A stretch of DNA of 51,031 bases from Methylotenera sp. (GTDB taxonomy: Bacteria > Pseudomonadota > Gammaproteobacteria > Burkholderiales > Methylophilaceae). The stretch spans positions 1-51,031 of the forward strand of contig JADGRO010000045.1 of the NCBI GenBank assembly GCA_017880905.1, read 5' to 3'. The notes under the pieces are model-generated. The model saw only the letters and a list, made by a program, of their open reading frames with translations, made no database searches and was not told the origin of the DNA. The number at the start of each line of letters is the position of its first letter. Within the stretch, counting starts at the first letter, position 1. Made by a program: the position numbers and the translations under genes. This document shows positions 39,110 to 49,258 of this stretch, one piece after another.

Positions 39110-40392
39110 TTTGAATCAGCCTTGTCATCCAATAATTTTTTATCAATAAAATAGCTAATTTTGGTGCGTGGATTTAGGTAAGCTAGCACTTCAGGTGGTA
39201 GTTGACTTGCACGCATGCAACTAATGATATTGATGTTTGATTCTTCGCGTAGGTCCAGTATCTGTGGGTTTCTTCGACTTAAGAGTGGGTCATGTAACAT
39301 CACATAGGGCCGCAAAGGCTTACTAGGGTTTGCTGAAATGACAATGCCATACACTCCAGTTGATAGCTGCACAATGCTGCCAGGAGGATAAATACCAAGT
39401 ACTTTAATTAAATGTTTAAGTAATGCCTCATCGAATTTTGAGCGTTGGCTGGCATACATGTAAGCTAAAGCTTCATAGGGTGTTCTGCCAAGTGCAGGAT
39501 TTACTGGATTACACAAGTTGTCATAGCCGTTTGCCAATGCGACTAATCTGGCAAGTGGATCAATTTCATCAGTCTTGAGGCGATTTGGATAACCTGATCC
39601 ATCTGTGTGCTCATGGTGTTGCAAGATGATTTTACCTACACGCACTGGCAGACCAACTTCTTGCGCCATGCGTGCGCCAATCTCGCTATGCAATTCATAG
39701 TGTGATTGTTCGGATTTAGTTAGTGGATCTTTTTTCGTTAAAATATTGCTTGCGATTTCAGCTTTGCCAATGTCGTGAAATAACGCTGCCATGCCAAGTA
39801 AGCGAACGTCTTCTTTAGACATTTCAATAGATTTAGACATCATGAGCGTGATTACAGTGACATTGAGTGAGTGCTGATAATTTTTATCGCTCGATTGGTT
39901 GCCATTAAGTGCATGGATGGCAACATCACCCTCCATCAGTGCGGTATCCACCATATCGTTCACTAACGAGGTCGCTTGTTCTATAGAGGTTTGTGGCTTT
40001 GTAAGGATGTTGCGCGTCACCTGTGACGCGACATCGCTTGCGATGACGAATTTCTTTTCGCTCACTTCAATTGCCTGATGCAGCTCAACCAAGCGCCTGG
40101 CTTTAGAATTACTGGCCTTGATTTTATTGCTGTTGACCGCCGATTTTGCTGCCGAATCTGCCTTTGCTACAGGCGCTTCGGCTGACACAGGCAGGGGCTT
40201 ACAATCGCTACGTTTTGGGTCATAACGCAGTTTTTTCAATCCGATTTTTTTGATTTTAGCAATTTGCTCTTCGTCCTTAAGCTTAAAATTGCTAAGGCCA
40301 AAGGGGTGATCCATCCAGCCTAAATCAAGATGTACATACAAGCCGACTTGAAGTTGAGTGACGTCAATGAAATGGGATTGATTAGATTGCAT
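39106..40392 (-). CDS. HD-GYP cyclic-di-GMP phosphodiesterase with DUF3391 domain
   Basis: A 428-residue cytoplasmic protein. The N-terminal DUF3391 domain (about 1-125) is followed by an HD-GYP domain with HDIGK (206-210) and HHEHTDGSGYP (259-269), so the catalytic residues are intact. It should split cyclic-di-GMP to pGpG or GMP. It lies one base after the PAS/GGDEF/EAL gene on the same strand, with its ribosome binding site (AGAGGC) inside that gene's end, so the two are co-translated. Confidence 0.93.
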   Translation of the reverse strand: MQSNQSHFIDVTQLQVGLYVHLDLGWMDHPFGLSNFKLKDEEQIAKIKKIGLKKLRYDPKRSDCKPLPVSAEAPVAKADSAAKSAVNSNKIKASNSKARRLVELHQAIEVSEKKFVIASDVASQVTRNILTKPQTSIEQATSLVNDMVDTALMEGDVAIHALNGNQSSDKNYQHSLNVTVITLMMSKSIEMSKEDVRLLGMAALFHDIGKAEIASNILTKKDPLTKSEQSHYELHSEIGARMAQEVGLPVRVGKIILQHHEHTDGSGYPNRLKTDEIDPLARLVALANGYDNLCNPVNPALGRTPYEALAYMYASQRSKFDEALLKHLIKVLGIYPPGSIVQLSTGVYGIVISANPSKPLRPYVMLHDPLLSRRNPQILDLREESNINIISCMRASQLPPEVLAYLNPRTKISYFIDKKLLDDKADSN

Positions 40393-40393
40393 T

Positions 40394-43393
40394 TTATTTG
40401 CCTCTATCTTTGCTTGTGACTAATAGTTTGGTGAAATCTGTTGTTGTTACAGGTTTGCTATATAGATAACCTTGTGCTTCTTCGCAGCCCATATTTTTTA
40501 AGAATTCTGCATGAGCTATGGTTTCTACCCCTTCAGCAATGACAGAAAATCCTAAGCTGCGTGCCATCGCGTAAATGGCGTTAACAATGGCTGCGTCATC
40601 CAAATCATCTGGAAGACCACGTACAAATGATTGATCAATCTTGATTTTATCCAGCGGTAATCGCTTGAGATTGGATAGCGATGAATAACCTGTTCCGAAG
40701 TCGTCAATGGCCAGTCGGACGCCTAGTTGCTTGATGCGGTTGAATGTATCAATCACATATTCAGTATTTTGCATCACTGTACTTTCGGTAATTTCAAGCT
40801 CCAGTATGTTGGGATTGCAATCTGTTTCAATTAGAATCCCATAAACGGTGTCAGCGAAGCTACTACGCATCACCTGTACACCAGACACGTTGACTGAAAT
40901 CCATTGCATCGCATAATCATCATTAATCCACTGCTTTGCTTGTAGTGCTGCTTGGCGTAGTACCCATTCACCTATTGGCACAATTAACCCTGTTTCTTCA
41001 GCGACAGGAATAAACTTGGCAGGTGAAACAAGACCTAACTCCGGGTGATTCCAGCGTATAAGTGCTTCTGCGCCAATAATATCGCCACTAATGAGTGATA
41101 GTTGAGGTTGGTAATACACTTCAAACTGGTTGCGTTCTAAGGCACGGCGCAGTTGGCTTTCCATAGTAAAGCGCTCGACCACATCTTTGCTTAGTTCGGC
41201 TGAATAGAAGCAATGATTGTTTTTGCCTTTATTCTTGACCTGATACATCGCCATATCGGCTGCTTTAATAGTGCTATCAACATCGCTGCCATCTTTTGGA
41301 AATATTGAAATACCAATGCTTGCACTGATGAAAATTTCTTCGCCATCAATAATGAATTCAGCTTGTAGCGCCTGAATAATTTTTTTTGCTATTTGCTCGG
41401 CATCTTCTTGATTATTAATCATGTCCATCATGACTAAAAATTCGTCACCCCCCAAACGCGCTACTACGTCGCTTTCTCGCATAGAATGGCTGATTCTTCT
41501 TGATACTTCGTATAGCAACTTATCGCCCACTTGGTGGCCAAGGCTATCGTTAATGGCTTTGAAACGATCCAAATCAATAAATAAGAGTGCAATTTGATGT
41601 TTTTCACGTTCCGCGCGTCTGATGGCATGTTCTAGCAATTCGTTCAAGAGGCGGCGATTAGGCAAACCAGTTAGCGGGTCATGATTGACCAATTCATGCA
41701 AGCGATTTTGTGAACGTTTGCTCTCTGTAATGTCCGCAAAAACGCCGACATAATTGACAATGTTTCCTTCTGAGTTTTTGACGACAGTGATGGTGAGCCA
41801 TTCTTGATAGGTTTCGCCATTTTTTCGTGTATTGAAAACTTCGCCACACCATTTACCTTCATTTAACAAGCTACGCCGCAAATCATGGTTATCCGCTTGT
41901 AAGATTTTTGGAGTGGAGCCTAGAACGTCTTCTTCAGCGAATCCAGTAATTTCACTAAATCCCCTGTTAATGGCAGTAATACAGGCGTTATGATCAATAA
42001 TCATAATGCCTTCAGTCGCGCTATCAAAAGCGATTTTGGCTTGGATTAGTCGTTTACTTGCTCTTTCCCTCTGAATGGCAACACTAAGCGATCTACCAAT
42101 CGCCATTAAGGATCCAAGTTCTTGCGGGGTAGTTTTAATTAAATCATGACAACGTTCAATGATGATGTTTCCCCACCACTCTTTGTCCGAAAAAAGTGGA
42201 ACGATGACAATGGATTGTGTGTCATGTTGCTTAAGTATCTTGCGTTCATCACTTGGTAGATCTTTAATATCACCAAAAACAGGGTTGCCCTGTTGTAGGG
42301 CGTCATTCCAGCGTTTTAAACTTTCGCTATTAAAATCGATTGCTTCTAGACTATTGCCAGGATTGACGAAACCTGGCATTGACCATTTGTGTAATATTTT
42401 TGAGTAAGTAGTGTTATCGGTAGTTTCAGGCGCGCCATTTTTAGGGTTTGTGTTTTTAAGAATGGTGGCGCGAGTAAAGCGTAATGCAAGACATAATTGT
42501 TGTAACACTGTTGGGGCAACCGTGTGCCAAGATTCTGCGGCGTGTAATAACCAGTCACACGATATAAGTGCATCTAAAACGGCACTGCGATCGCGCAAAT
42601 TATTTTCAGCCATTTTGCGCTCTGTAATATCACGGCCTAGCGTTACCAGGCCTTGGCGGCTACCGTCATCGTTAAAAAGGGGTACTTTAATCACATCTAG
42701 TATTTTTTCACCCCCTTGTGGAAGTATGATGATTTCTTCGGCTCTAAATATCTTTCCCGATTGCCAAGTGCGCTCGTCAGTAATGTTTGAATGTCGAAAA
42801 GCCTCTTTGAAAATGGGGTCAACCATATCGGCAAGTTCAATGTCGGTTTTATTTAAATAATCTTGCGAGTTGAGTTGAAATAGTTCTAGGCTACTGCTGT
42901 TGGCCTCTAGCCAACGATTTTTTGCATCTTTAAAGCAGATAAAATCAGGGCTGGCATCAATTAGATTGCGTAATAGTTCTTCGGCTTTCCGTAGTTGTAA
43001 TTCAGTACTTACTCTGTCTGTAATATCGTACATGTGAAGGATCTGGCTAGATTTTTCCCCTTTTAAAATTGTGTTATTGGAGATAAATACTTTTAGTGTA
43101 CGAAGCTCGCTTCCTGATGCATACTGCAAAACAAACTCTGTATTGGCGCTTTTTAATTGCGTGGCAATATGCTTATGAACTGCCTTTGGAAGTTGTCCAA
43201 CTCCAGTATTTAAATTCAAATTGAAAATTTCGCGAGCATAAGGGTTGGCATAGCTCACATTGCATTTTGTATCGCAGGCAATAATTGCAACACCCTGTAA
43301 TGAATTTAGCAGGCCCCAAGCAAGCAAGCGCTCGTTTGCGACTAACTCATTCAGATTGTCTCCTCGATCTGGAATTATCTGTAGTGATTCCAT
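40394..43393 (-). CDS. PAS/GAF-GGDEF-EAL cyclic-di-GMP enzyme
   Basis: A large sensor of about 999 residues: two N-terminal PAS domains (about 25-260), a GAF-like domain (about 285-440) and a third PAS domain (about 455-575). These are followed by a GGDEF domain (motif at about 648) and an EAL domain (776-778). An RESD inhibition site stands five residues before GGDEF. EAL catalytic stretches (ELEITES, DDFGTGYSS, EGVET) are intact, so both synthesis and breakdown of cyclic-di-GMP are possible. I chose ATG 43393 (MESLQIIP); the frame runs upstream to a TTG at 43522, but the extra 43 residues have no domain. It is the first gene of the pair with the HD-GYP protein. Confidence 0.9.
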   Translation of the reverse strand: MESLQIIPDRGDNLNELVANERLLAWGLLNSLQGVAIIACDTKCNVSYANPYAREIFNLNLNTGVGQLPKAVHKHIATQLKSANTEFVLQYASGSELRTLKVFISNNTILKGEKSSQILHMYDITDRVSTELQLRKAEELLRNLIDASPDFICFKDAKNRWLEANSSSLELFQLNSQDYLNKTDIELADMVDPIFKEAFRHSNITDERTWQSGKIFRAEEIIILPQGGEKILDVIKVPLFNDDGSRQGLVTLGRDITERKMAENNLRDRSAVLDALISCDWLLHAAESWHTVAPTVLQQLCLALRFTRATILKNTNPKNGAPETTDNTTYSKILHKWSMPGFVNPGNSLEAIDFNSESLKRWNDALQQGNPVFGDIKDLPSDERKILKQHDTQSIVIVPLFSDKEWWGNIIIERCHDLIKTTPQELGSLMAIGRSLSVAIQRERASKRLIQAKIAFDSATEGIMIIDHNACITAINRGFSEITGFAEEDVLGSTPKILQADNHDLRRSLLNEGKWCGEVFNTRKNGETYQEWLTITVVKNSEGNIVNYVGVFADITESKRSQNRLHELVNHDPLTGLPNRRLLNELLEHAIRRAEREKHQIALLFIDLDRFKAINDSLGHQVGDKLLYEVSRRISHSMRESDVVARLGGDEFLVMMDMINNQEDAEQIAKKIIQALQAEFIIDGEEIFISASIGISIFPKDGSDVDSTIKAADMAMYQVKNKGKNNHCFYSAELSKDVVERFTMESQLRRALERNQFEVYYQPQLSLISGDIIGAEALIRWNHPELGLVSPAKFIPVAEETGLIVPIGEWVLRQAALQAKQWINDDYAMQWISVNVSGVQVMRSSFADTVYGILIETDCNPNILELEITESTVMQNTEYVIDTFNRIKQLGVRLAIDDFGTGYSSLSNLKRLPLDKIKIDQSFVRGLPDDLDDAAIVNAIYAMARSLGFSVIAEGVETIAHAEFLKNMGCEEAQGYLYSKPVTTTDFTKLLVTSKDRGK

Positions 43394-43747
43394 TTTTTTT
43401 GAGTTTTTCACTTGTTTAGCTATCTTTATAATTAAGTAACACAAATTTGAATAAAAATGGCGCCCAAAAAATCGCCGCGCTACACTTGCAAATAAAATAA
43501 GTAGTAAATCCTTATCGACCAAAATCGGTAAAACTTAAGCGCAAAAACATGACTTTATTCAATTTAAAATAAATAACATTGGTGAGATACAGAGCACGAC
43601 TTGATAGGCTTATAACAGGATTTCAATAAGCGTTTGTGAATCAAAAAGAAGAATGCAAAGCGTCTCATCTGATAAAATGAATACGCTTGGTTTATTTGAG
43701 ATTAAGCACGCAACTTTAGCAAATTCTAGTTATCAGTATCTAAGGCT
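43394..43747. other. Divergent promoter region
   Basis: About 350 bases between the GGDEF-EAL gene (minus) and the secreted orphan protein gene (plus). It must hold both promoters. I see AT-rich stretches but no convincing -10/-35 pair, no riboswitch and no gene. Part of it (43394-43522) is in frame with the GGDEF-EAL gene and could be its N-terminus. Confidence 0.5.
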
Positions 43748-44302
43748 ATGAAACAATTATTCACCTTCATTTTTTGCGTCCTACTTTGGCATAATGCTGA
43801 TGCAGAACAAAGCTGCGGCTCGCTAAAAGCTAATAAAACAGATGGCAGCGTTGTTTCGCAAGGTGAATATGTTTTTAAGCAACATGTCTTTGCTACACAG
43901 AAAAATGATGAAGCCAAGCTAGATTTGGTTATTGAGCAGCTACAACCCAATGCGCCCGCCGAATTAAAGCGGGTGACCTTTGACAGAGGAGATGCTTCAC
44001 AAGCTTGTTTTTTTCAGCCTTTGATCTTTAAGCAAGGCGGCTTGGGGGCACAGTTTTGGGGCTGGCATTTGCTGTGGAGTGAGCCACAAGGCTTATTTTA
44101 TGCACGTATGGACGGCGAAGCTTGGGTATCAAGTTTGCCAAAACGCTTTACCAAACTCGCGCCGATTAATCCACAATTTAAGCTGGATGGTCAAAACATT
44201 ATTGTTACTTGGCAACAAGTTGAATATGGCACTATGAGCAATATGCAAGCGGTTTCTAGCGATGAAGGTCGCAGCTGGGAAATAAATCCTAGTCAACCTT
44301 GA
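43748..44302 (+). CDS. Exported protein of unknown function with one Asp-box motif
   Basis: A 184-residue protein with a signal peptide (hydrophobic core FTFIFCVLLW, cut near ADA). The C-terminus has SSDEGRSW, a match to the S-x-D-x-G-x-S/T-W Asp-box found in sialidase-like propellers, but a single one. Two cysteines near the N-terminus and at about residue 85 may pair in the periplasm. I do not recognise the family. It ends just before the clpB promoter. Confidence 0.72.
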   Translation: MKQLFTFIFCVLLWHNADAEQSCGSLKANKTDGSVVSQGEYVFKQHVFATQKNDEAKLDLVIEQLQPNAPAELKRVTFDRGDASQACFFQPLIFKQGGLGAQFWGWHLLWSEPQGLFYARMDGEAWVSSLPKRFTKLAPINPQFKLDGQNIIVTWQQVEYGTMSNMQAVSSDEGRSWEINPSQP

Positions 44303-44303
44303 T

Positions 44304-44331
44304 ATTGAAAATTACAAAATTCGCCCCACAT
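44304..44331 (+). promoter_or_regulatory. Sigma-32-like heat-shock promoter of clpB
   Basis: A TTGAAA -35 (44305-44310) and CCCCACAT -10 (44324-44331) are separated by 13 bases, close to the heat-shock consensus CTTGAAA/CCCCAT. Transcription would begin about 25 bases before the clpB ATG. Confidence 0.75.
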
Positions 44332-44361
44332 CATTAACAACTAAATTGTTAAGGAGGCAAC

Positions 44362-46947
44362 ATGCGCTTCGATAAACTGACGACCAAATTTCAACAAGCG
44401 ATCAATGATGCGCAGAGTATTGCACTGGGCGCTGATAATACGGCGATTGAGCCGCAACACTTACTGCTAGCCTTATTAAATCAAGAGGATGGCGGCACAG
44501 CTTCGCTTCTATCAAGAGCGGGCGTACAGTTGAGTGCGCTTAAAACTGGCTTGAATAATGCAATTAGCAATTTGCCGAAGTCATCAGAAACAAGCGGCGA
44601 AATTGCGATTTCACGCGACCTGAATAACATATTAAATGTTACTGATAAACTCGCGCAAAAAAAGGGTGATGCTTACATTGCCAGCGAGATGTTTTTACTT
44701 GCGCTGAGTGATGATAAAGGCGAAACAGGCAAATTACTCAAGCAAAACGGCCTTACAAAGTCTGCCCTGGAAGCCAGTATCCATAAGGTTCGTGGTGATA
44801 GCAATGTAGACAATCAAGAAGCTGAAGGTCAACGTGAAGCGCTTAAAAAATACACGCTAGATTTAACCGAACGCGCGCGTTTAGGCAAGCTGGACCCAGT
44901 GATTGGGCGTGATGACGAAATTCGCCGCACCATTCAAGTTTTACAGCGACGCACCAAAAATAATCCTGTGTTAATTGGTGAACCGGGTGTGGGCAAAACC
45001 GCCATTGTAGAAGGTTTGGCGCAACGTATTGTGAATGGTGAGGTGCCTGAATCACTCAAAGGAAAAAAGGTGTTGTCGCTTGACATGGCCGCTTTGTTGG
45101 CGGGCGCTAAATATCGTGGTGATTTTGAGGAGCGGCTCAAAGCTGTGCTGAAAGAGCTGGCGCAAGATGAAGGCCAAACCATTGTGTTTATTGATGAAAT
45201 CCACACCATGGTGGGCGCGGGCAAGGCCGAAGGTGCGATGGATGCCGGCAATATGCTCAAGCCAGCTTTAGCGCGCGGCGAATTGCATTGTGTGGGGGCG
45301 ACGACTTTAGATGAATATCGCAAATACATTGAAAAAGACGCTGCACTAGAGCGTCGCTTTCAGAAGGTATTGGTCGACGAGCCGAGTGTTGAAGCGACGA
45401 TTGCGATTTTGCGCGGGTTACAAGAAAAATACGAGCTGCACCATGGTGTTGAGATTACTGACCCAGCGATTGTGGCGGCTGCTGAACTATCGCATAGATA
45501 TATCACAGACCGTTTTTTACCCGATAAAGCCATCGATTTGATTGATGAAGCGGCTTCGCGCATCAAAATGGAGATTGATTCCAAGCCAGAAGTGCTTGAT
45601 AAGCTTGAGCGCAGACTCATTCAACTTAAAATCGAGCGTGAGGCGGTGCGTCGTGAAAAAGATGAAGGTTCTATTAAAAGATTCGGCCTGATCGAAGAAG
45701 AAATCACTAAACTTGAAAAAGAATACGCCGATTTAGAAGAGATTTGGAAAGCGGAAAAAGCGCAAGTACAGGGCTCTGCCCACATTAAAGAAGCCATCGA
45801 AAAAGTGAAATTTGAGATGGAAGAGGCCACGCGCAGAGGCGAATGGCAAAAGGTTTCTGAGCTGCAATACGGCAAATTGCCACAGCTAGAAACTCAGCTA
45901 AAACAGGCATCCAGCGTCGAAGTTGATTCAGAGAAAGGTAAACATAGAATGTTGCGCACCGAAGTGGGCGCAGACGAAATTGCAGAAGTTGTCAGCCGTG
46001 CGACGGGTATTCCTGTGAGTAAAATGATGACGGGCGAGCGTGAAAAATTGCTCACCATGGAAGGCAAATTGCATGAACGTGTGGTTGGCCAAGATGAGGC
46101 TGTTCGCTTGGTTTCGGACGCGATTCGTCGCTCACGCTCAGGTTTGGGCGACCCGAATCGTCCTTATGGTAGCTTTTTGTTTTTAGGACCAACTGGAGTA
46201 GGTAAAACCGAGTTATGTAAAGCTTTAGCAAACTTTTTGTTTGATTCAGAAGACCATTTAGTTCGCATTGATATGAGTGAATTTATGGAGAAACATTCCG
46301 TAGCACGCATGATTGGTGCGCCTCCTGGTTATGTGGGTTATGAAGAAGGTGGCACGCTGACAGAGGCGGTCCGCCGTAAGCCTTATTCTGTTATCTTGTT
46401 AGACGAAATTGAAAAAGCACATCCTGATGTGTTTAATGTATTGTTGCAAGTGTTGGATGACGGTCGACTTACAGATGGCCAAGGTCGTACGGTGAATTTC
46501 AAAAATACGGTGATTATTATGACCAGCAATTTGGGCTCACAGATGATACAAAGTATGGCCGATCAAGATTATCAGGTCGTAAAACTTGCTGTGATGGGCG
46601 AAGTGAAAGCACACTTTAGGCCAGAGTTCGTCAACCGTATTGATGAGGTGGTCGTTTTTCATAGCCTAGACGAAGCAAATGTGAAATCGATTGCTAAAAT
46701 ACAGTTACAACTTTTAACTAATCGCTTACACACGATGGATATTGATGTAGCGATTAGCGATGCAGCGTTGGCGGAAATTGCCAGTGCAGGTTTTGATCCT
46801 GTGTACGGTGCAAGGCCGCTAAAGCGGGCGATACAGTCTGAAATTGAAAATCCGCTGGCACGCGAAATTTTAGCAGGGAATTTTGTGGCAAAAGATACGG
46901 TCGTAATAGATTATTTGGCAGGCAAAATGACCTTTAACAAGGCTTAA
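44362..46947 (+). CDS. clpB: ATP-dependent disaggregase ClpB
   Basis: Hsp100 chaperone of 861 residues that works with DnaK to pull apart aggregates. Order: Clp N-terminal repeats (about 1-145), first AAA+ domain with Walker A GEPGVGKT (206-213) and [12 protein letters not shown], coiled-coil middle domain (about 400-525), and second AAA+ domain with GPTGVGKT (609-616) and the C-terminal GYVGYEEGG pore loop. A strong ribosome binding site (AAGGAGG) and a sigma-32-like promoter precede it. The lytic transglycosylase begins on the next base after its stop. Confidence 0.98.
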   Translation: MRFDKLTTKFQQAINDAQSIALGADNTAIEPQHLLLALLNQEDGGTASLLSRAGVQLSALKTGLNNAISNLPKSSETSGEIAISRDLNNILNVTDKLAQKKGDAYIASEMFLLALSDDKGETGKLLKQNGLTKSALEASIHKVRGDSNVDNQEAEGQREALKKYTLDLTERARLGKLDPVIGRDDEIRRTIQVLQRRTKNNPVLIGEPGVGKTAIVEGLAQRIVNGEVPESLKGKKVLSLDMAALLAGAKYRGDFEERLKAVLKELAQDEGQTIVFIDEIHTMVGAGKAEGAMDAGNMLKPALARGELHCVGATTLDEYRKYIEKDAALERRFQKVLVDEPSVEATIAILRGLQEKYELHHGVEITDPAIVAAAELSHRYITDRFLPDKAIDLIDEAASRIKMEIDSKPEVLDKLERRLIQLKIEREAVRREKDEGSIKRFGLIEEEITKLEKEYADLEEIWKAEKAQVQGSAHIKEAIEKVKFEMEEATRRGEWQKVSELQYGKLPQLETQLKQASSVEVDSEKGKHRMLRTEVGADEIAEVVSRATGIPVSKMMTGEREKLLTMEGKLHERVVGQDEAVRLVSDAIRRSRSGLGDPNRPYGSFLFLGPTGVGKTELCKALANFLFDSEDHLVRIDMSEFMEKHSVARMIGAPPGYVGYEEGGTLTEAVRRKPYSVILLDEIEKAHPDVFNVLLQVLDDGRLTDGQGRTVNFKNTVIIMTSNLGSQMIQSMADQDYQVVKLAVMGEVKAHFRPEFVNRIDEVVVFHSLDEANVKSIAKIQLQLLTNRLHTMDIDVAISDAALAEIASAGFDPVYGARPLKRAIQSEIENPLAREILAGNFVAKDTVVIDYLAGKMTFNKA

Positions 46948-47883
46948 GTGCATATAAATTTAAAACTTTGGTTTGTAAGTTTATGTTTGTGTCTTGCAAG
47001 CCAGAGCGCCCTTGCTTTTACACAGGCCGAGCAGGAGACGTTTGATAACGAGCCGCCGATTGTGAAAGATTTGCTTGAGCGTGCCAGTACGCTTGTAGAT
47101 GACGAAAATGACGCTGAAGGTGCATGGAAGGCGGCCAATTTGTATTGCGAGGCCTCGCGCTATGGCAGTGCCGAAGGCATTTACAGACTAGGCATGCTGT
47201 ACGCGTTTGGGCGCGGTGTGCCGGCCAATCGCGATTATGCAGCCAATTTGTTTGGTATTGCTTCTGCACACGGACATTATGAGGCGCAAAAAATGCTGGA
47301 AACGATAGAAATAAAAACGACGGATACGCCGGCTTGCGTGTTAGAAGCGGTAGCGCCAGAACACGCGCCTGCGCATCAATATGGTGATTTTAAAGGCTCG
47401 CCAGGCATTGATGCATATGTGGCTAAATTACCCAAAAATAAGCGTTGGGTAGTGGATTTGGTAGATACCATTGCCGATTGGTACAAGGTAGATTCCAAGC
47501 TGGTATTGTCGATTATTACGGTGGAATCTAATTTTAAAGTTGCGGCAAAATCCAACAAAAATGCCAATGGTTTGATGCAGATTATTCCGGCCACGGCGGA
47601 GCGATTTAATGTTAAAAATGCTTATAATGCATCGCAAAATATTAAGGGTGGCGTGGCATATTTGCGCTGGCTGCTATCGTACTTTAGAGGTAATGTGACG
47701 CTGACTGTGGCAGCTTACAATGCGGGCGAGGGTGCGGTGGATAGATACAAAGGCGTGCCACCCTACAAAGAAACACGTGCTTATGTGAAAAAAGTATTGG
47801 GGTTGTATCAATCAAAACGACACGAATTTGATGCGAGTATTACAGCTGCATCGCCAGCTTTGAAGAAAGTGAGTTCAAAATGA
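46948..47883 (+). CDS. Lytic transglycosylase with Sel1-like repeats
   Basis: Exported peptidoglycan-cutting enzyme of 311 residues. A signal peptide (about 1-23) precedes Sel1/TPR-like repeats (about 55-115: YRLGMLYAFGRGVPANRDYA) and an SLT domain with catalytic Glu193 (TVESNF), NGLMQIIP and VAAYNAGEGAV. The GTG start immediately follows the clpB stop (TAA then GTG), so it may be translated by the same ribosomes and induced by heat. Its end overlaps the next gene's ATG by 4 bases. Confidence 0.93.
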   Translation: MHINLKLWFVSLCLCLASQSALAFTQAEQETFDNEPPIVKDLLERASTLVDDENDAEGAWKAANLYCEASRYGSAEGIYRLGMLYAFGRGVPANRDYAANLFGIASAHGHYEAQKMLETIEIKTTDTPACVLEAVAPEHAPAHQYGDFKGSPGIDAYVAKLPKNKRWVVDLVDTIADWYKVDSKLVLSIITVESNFKVAAKSNKNANGLMQIIPATAERFNVKNAYNASQNIKGGVAYLRWLLSYFRGNVTLTVAAYNAGEGAVDRYKGVPPYKETRAYVKKVLGLYQSKRHEFDASITAASPALKKVSSK

Positions 47884-48383
47884 AAAGTTTGTTAGCTTTA
47901 ATGCTTAGTATAGTCATGCTTACGGGTTGTGCCAGTACAGGTACACGCCAGACTGAAGTAGAGCGAATTACGCCAGAAGAGTTGGCCAAAATTCTGCCGC
48001 CACCAGTGGCCACTGTAACTTTAGATGAAATCGTGGCGGATAGCAAAGCGGGTAAAACGAGTGACGAAATTATCGCAAAAATCAAGGCAAGCCAATCCAG
48101 ATATGAGCTAACACCTACGCAAACTCTGGATTTAAGCAAACAGGGAGTGGATATTAAAGTGCTTGATTATATTCATGAAAGTAATGAGTTAGCCAAGCAA
48201 AATGCCATTGCCGATGAATTGAACAAACGCGAGCAAGAAAAACGCGCTACACAAAAAATGCTACAGCGTGAGCGAGCCTACGGTTATTATAACGATCCAT
48301 TTTATTACCCTTACTATGGTTATTATCCGTATGGTAGCCGCTTTTATTGGGGGCCAAGTTTCTATTTTCGCAATCGCAGGTAA
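47880..48383 (+). CDS. Tyrosine-rich lipoprotein, unknown function
   Basis: A 167-residue protein with lipobox LTGC (Cys17) after a hydrophobic leader. The middle is helical (about 45-125), and the C-terminus has a run of Tyr/Pro-rich sequence (YYNDPFYYPYYGYYPYG) ending FRNRR. Its ATG overlaps the transglycosylase stop. A structural role in the envelope is possible; I cannot name the family. Confidence 0.82.
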   Translation: MKSLLALMLSIVMLTGCASTGTRQTEVERITPEELAKILPPPVATVTLDEIVADSKAGKTSDEIIAKIKASQSRYELTPTQTLDLSKQGVDIKVLDYIHESNELAKQNAIADELNKREQEKRATQKMLQRERAYGYYNDPFYYPYYGYYPYGSRFYWGPSFYFRNRR

Positions 48384-48461
48384 CCTTAATTAGCTGCAAG
48401 ATTGATGCATGTAGCTTTTGCAGCAAGTTATAATTGAGCATTGTTTCATCAGGCATCAAGA

Positions 48462-48881
48462 ATGCGTCAATTCACTCAACACATCAGCATTAAAGCGCAA
48501 GGACGCAAGCTATACGACATTACGCCGCAAGTGCTTAATTGGGCGAACAAGCTTGGGTTAGGCACTGGTTTGCTCACGCTGTATATTCAGCATACTTCCG
48601 CCAGCTTATTGATTAACGAGAATTATGATTCTGACGTTTTGGTGGATATGCAGGCGTTTTTTAATCGCTTGGTACCCGATGGCGATAGTTTGTTCATCCA
48701 CACCGTAGAAGGCCCGGACGATATGCCCGCGCACGTGCGCGCTGCGCTGACACAAACCAGTTTGTCGATTCCGATTGTTGAAGGAAAAGTCGCACTTGGC
48801 CAATGGCAAGGTATTTTTTTATTTGAACATCGGCACGCCACTATGACACGACGTGTTTTGTTGCACGCAATAGGCGATTAA
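48462..48881 (+). CDS. YjbQ / UPF0047 family protein
   Basis: A 139-residue soluble protein with the family pattern: TGLLTLYIQHTSASLLINEN, HVRAALTQTSLSIPIVEGK, GQWQGIFLFEHR. E. coli YjbQ has been reported to have some thiamine-phosphate synthase activity, but the true role is open. I chose ATG 48462; the frame extends to a TTG at 48441. Its stop shares one base with the next gene's ATG. Confidence 0.9.
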   Translation: MRQFTQHISIKAQGRKLYDITPQVLNWANKLGLGTGLLTLYIQHTSASLLINENYDSDVLVDMQAFFNRLVPDGDSLFIHTVEGPDDMPAHVRAALTQTSLSIPIVEGKVALGQWQGIFLFEHRHATMTRRVLLHAIGD

Positions 48882-49237
48882 TGTTCGAGCAAGGCCGCCC
48901 CTTAAGCGCGCAAGAGCGTGCGCTATTTAAGTCATATTTCAGTCAGCAGGTTTTGCAACTAGCACGCATTGTAGACGGCAAAGTGCCATTTTGGTTGCGG
49001 CGCGATATGTGCGCATTAGTGTTGGGGAATCGTATCTATTTTCGCGCGGGCTATTATCAAGCCAATACGCCGCAAGGAGCTGCTTTGCTGGGGCACGAGC
49101 TCACACATGTTGCGCAGTACTTACATGGCATGACCATGCTTAAATATGTTTGGTCATGTCGTAAAGGATATATGCAAAGCCCGTACGAGGCACAAGCTTA
49201 TGCGATGGGAGCGCGCATCGCGAAAGATTTTGCTTAA
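48881..49237 (+). CDS. Small DUF4157 metallopeptidase-like protein
   Basis: A 118-residue protein with HELTH at residues 72-76 and Glu103 in SPYEAQAYAMG, which can act as zinc ligands in a metallopeptidase fold. DUF4157 domains otherwise occur inside larger secreted or contractile-injection proteins; here it stands alone with no signal peptide. The gene is coupled to YjbQ (TAATG) and converges on envC. Confidence 0.85.
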   Translation: MFEQGRPLSAQERALFKSYFSQQVLQLARIVDGKVPFWLRRDMCALVLGNRIYFRAGYYQANTPQGAALLGHELTHVAQYLHGMTMLKYVWSCRKGYMQSPYEAQAYAMGARIAKDFA

Positions 49238-49258
49238 CGAACTTTTAAATTGTCGGTT

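Noticed and set aside
42411-42860. 149-residue open frame antisense to the GGDEF-EAL gene
   Set aside because: Shadow of a well-defined PAS region; no ribosome binding site or recognisable domain.
44934-45329. 131-residue open frame antisense to clpB
   Set aside because: Shadow of the first AAA+ domain of clpB.
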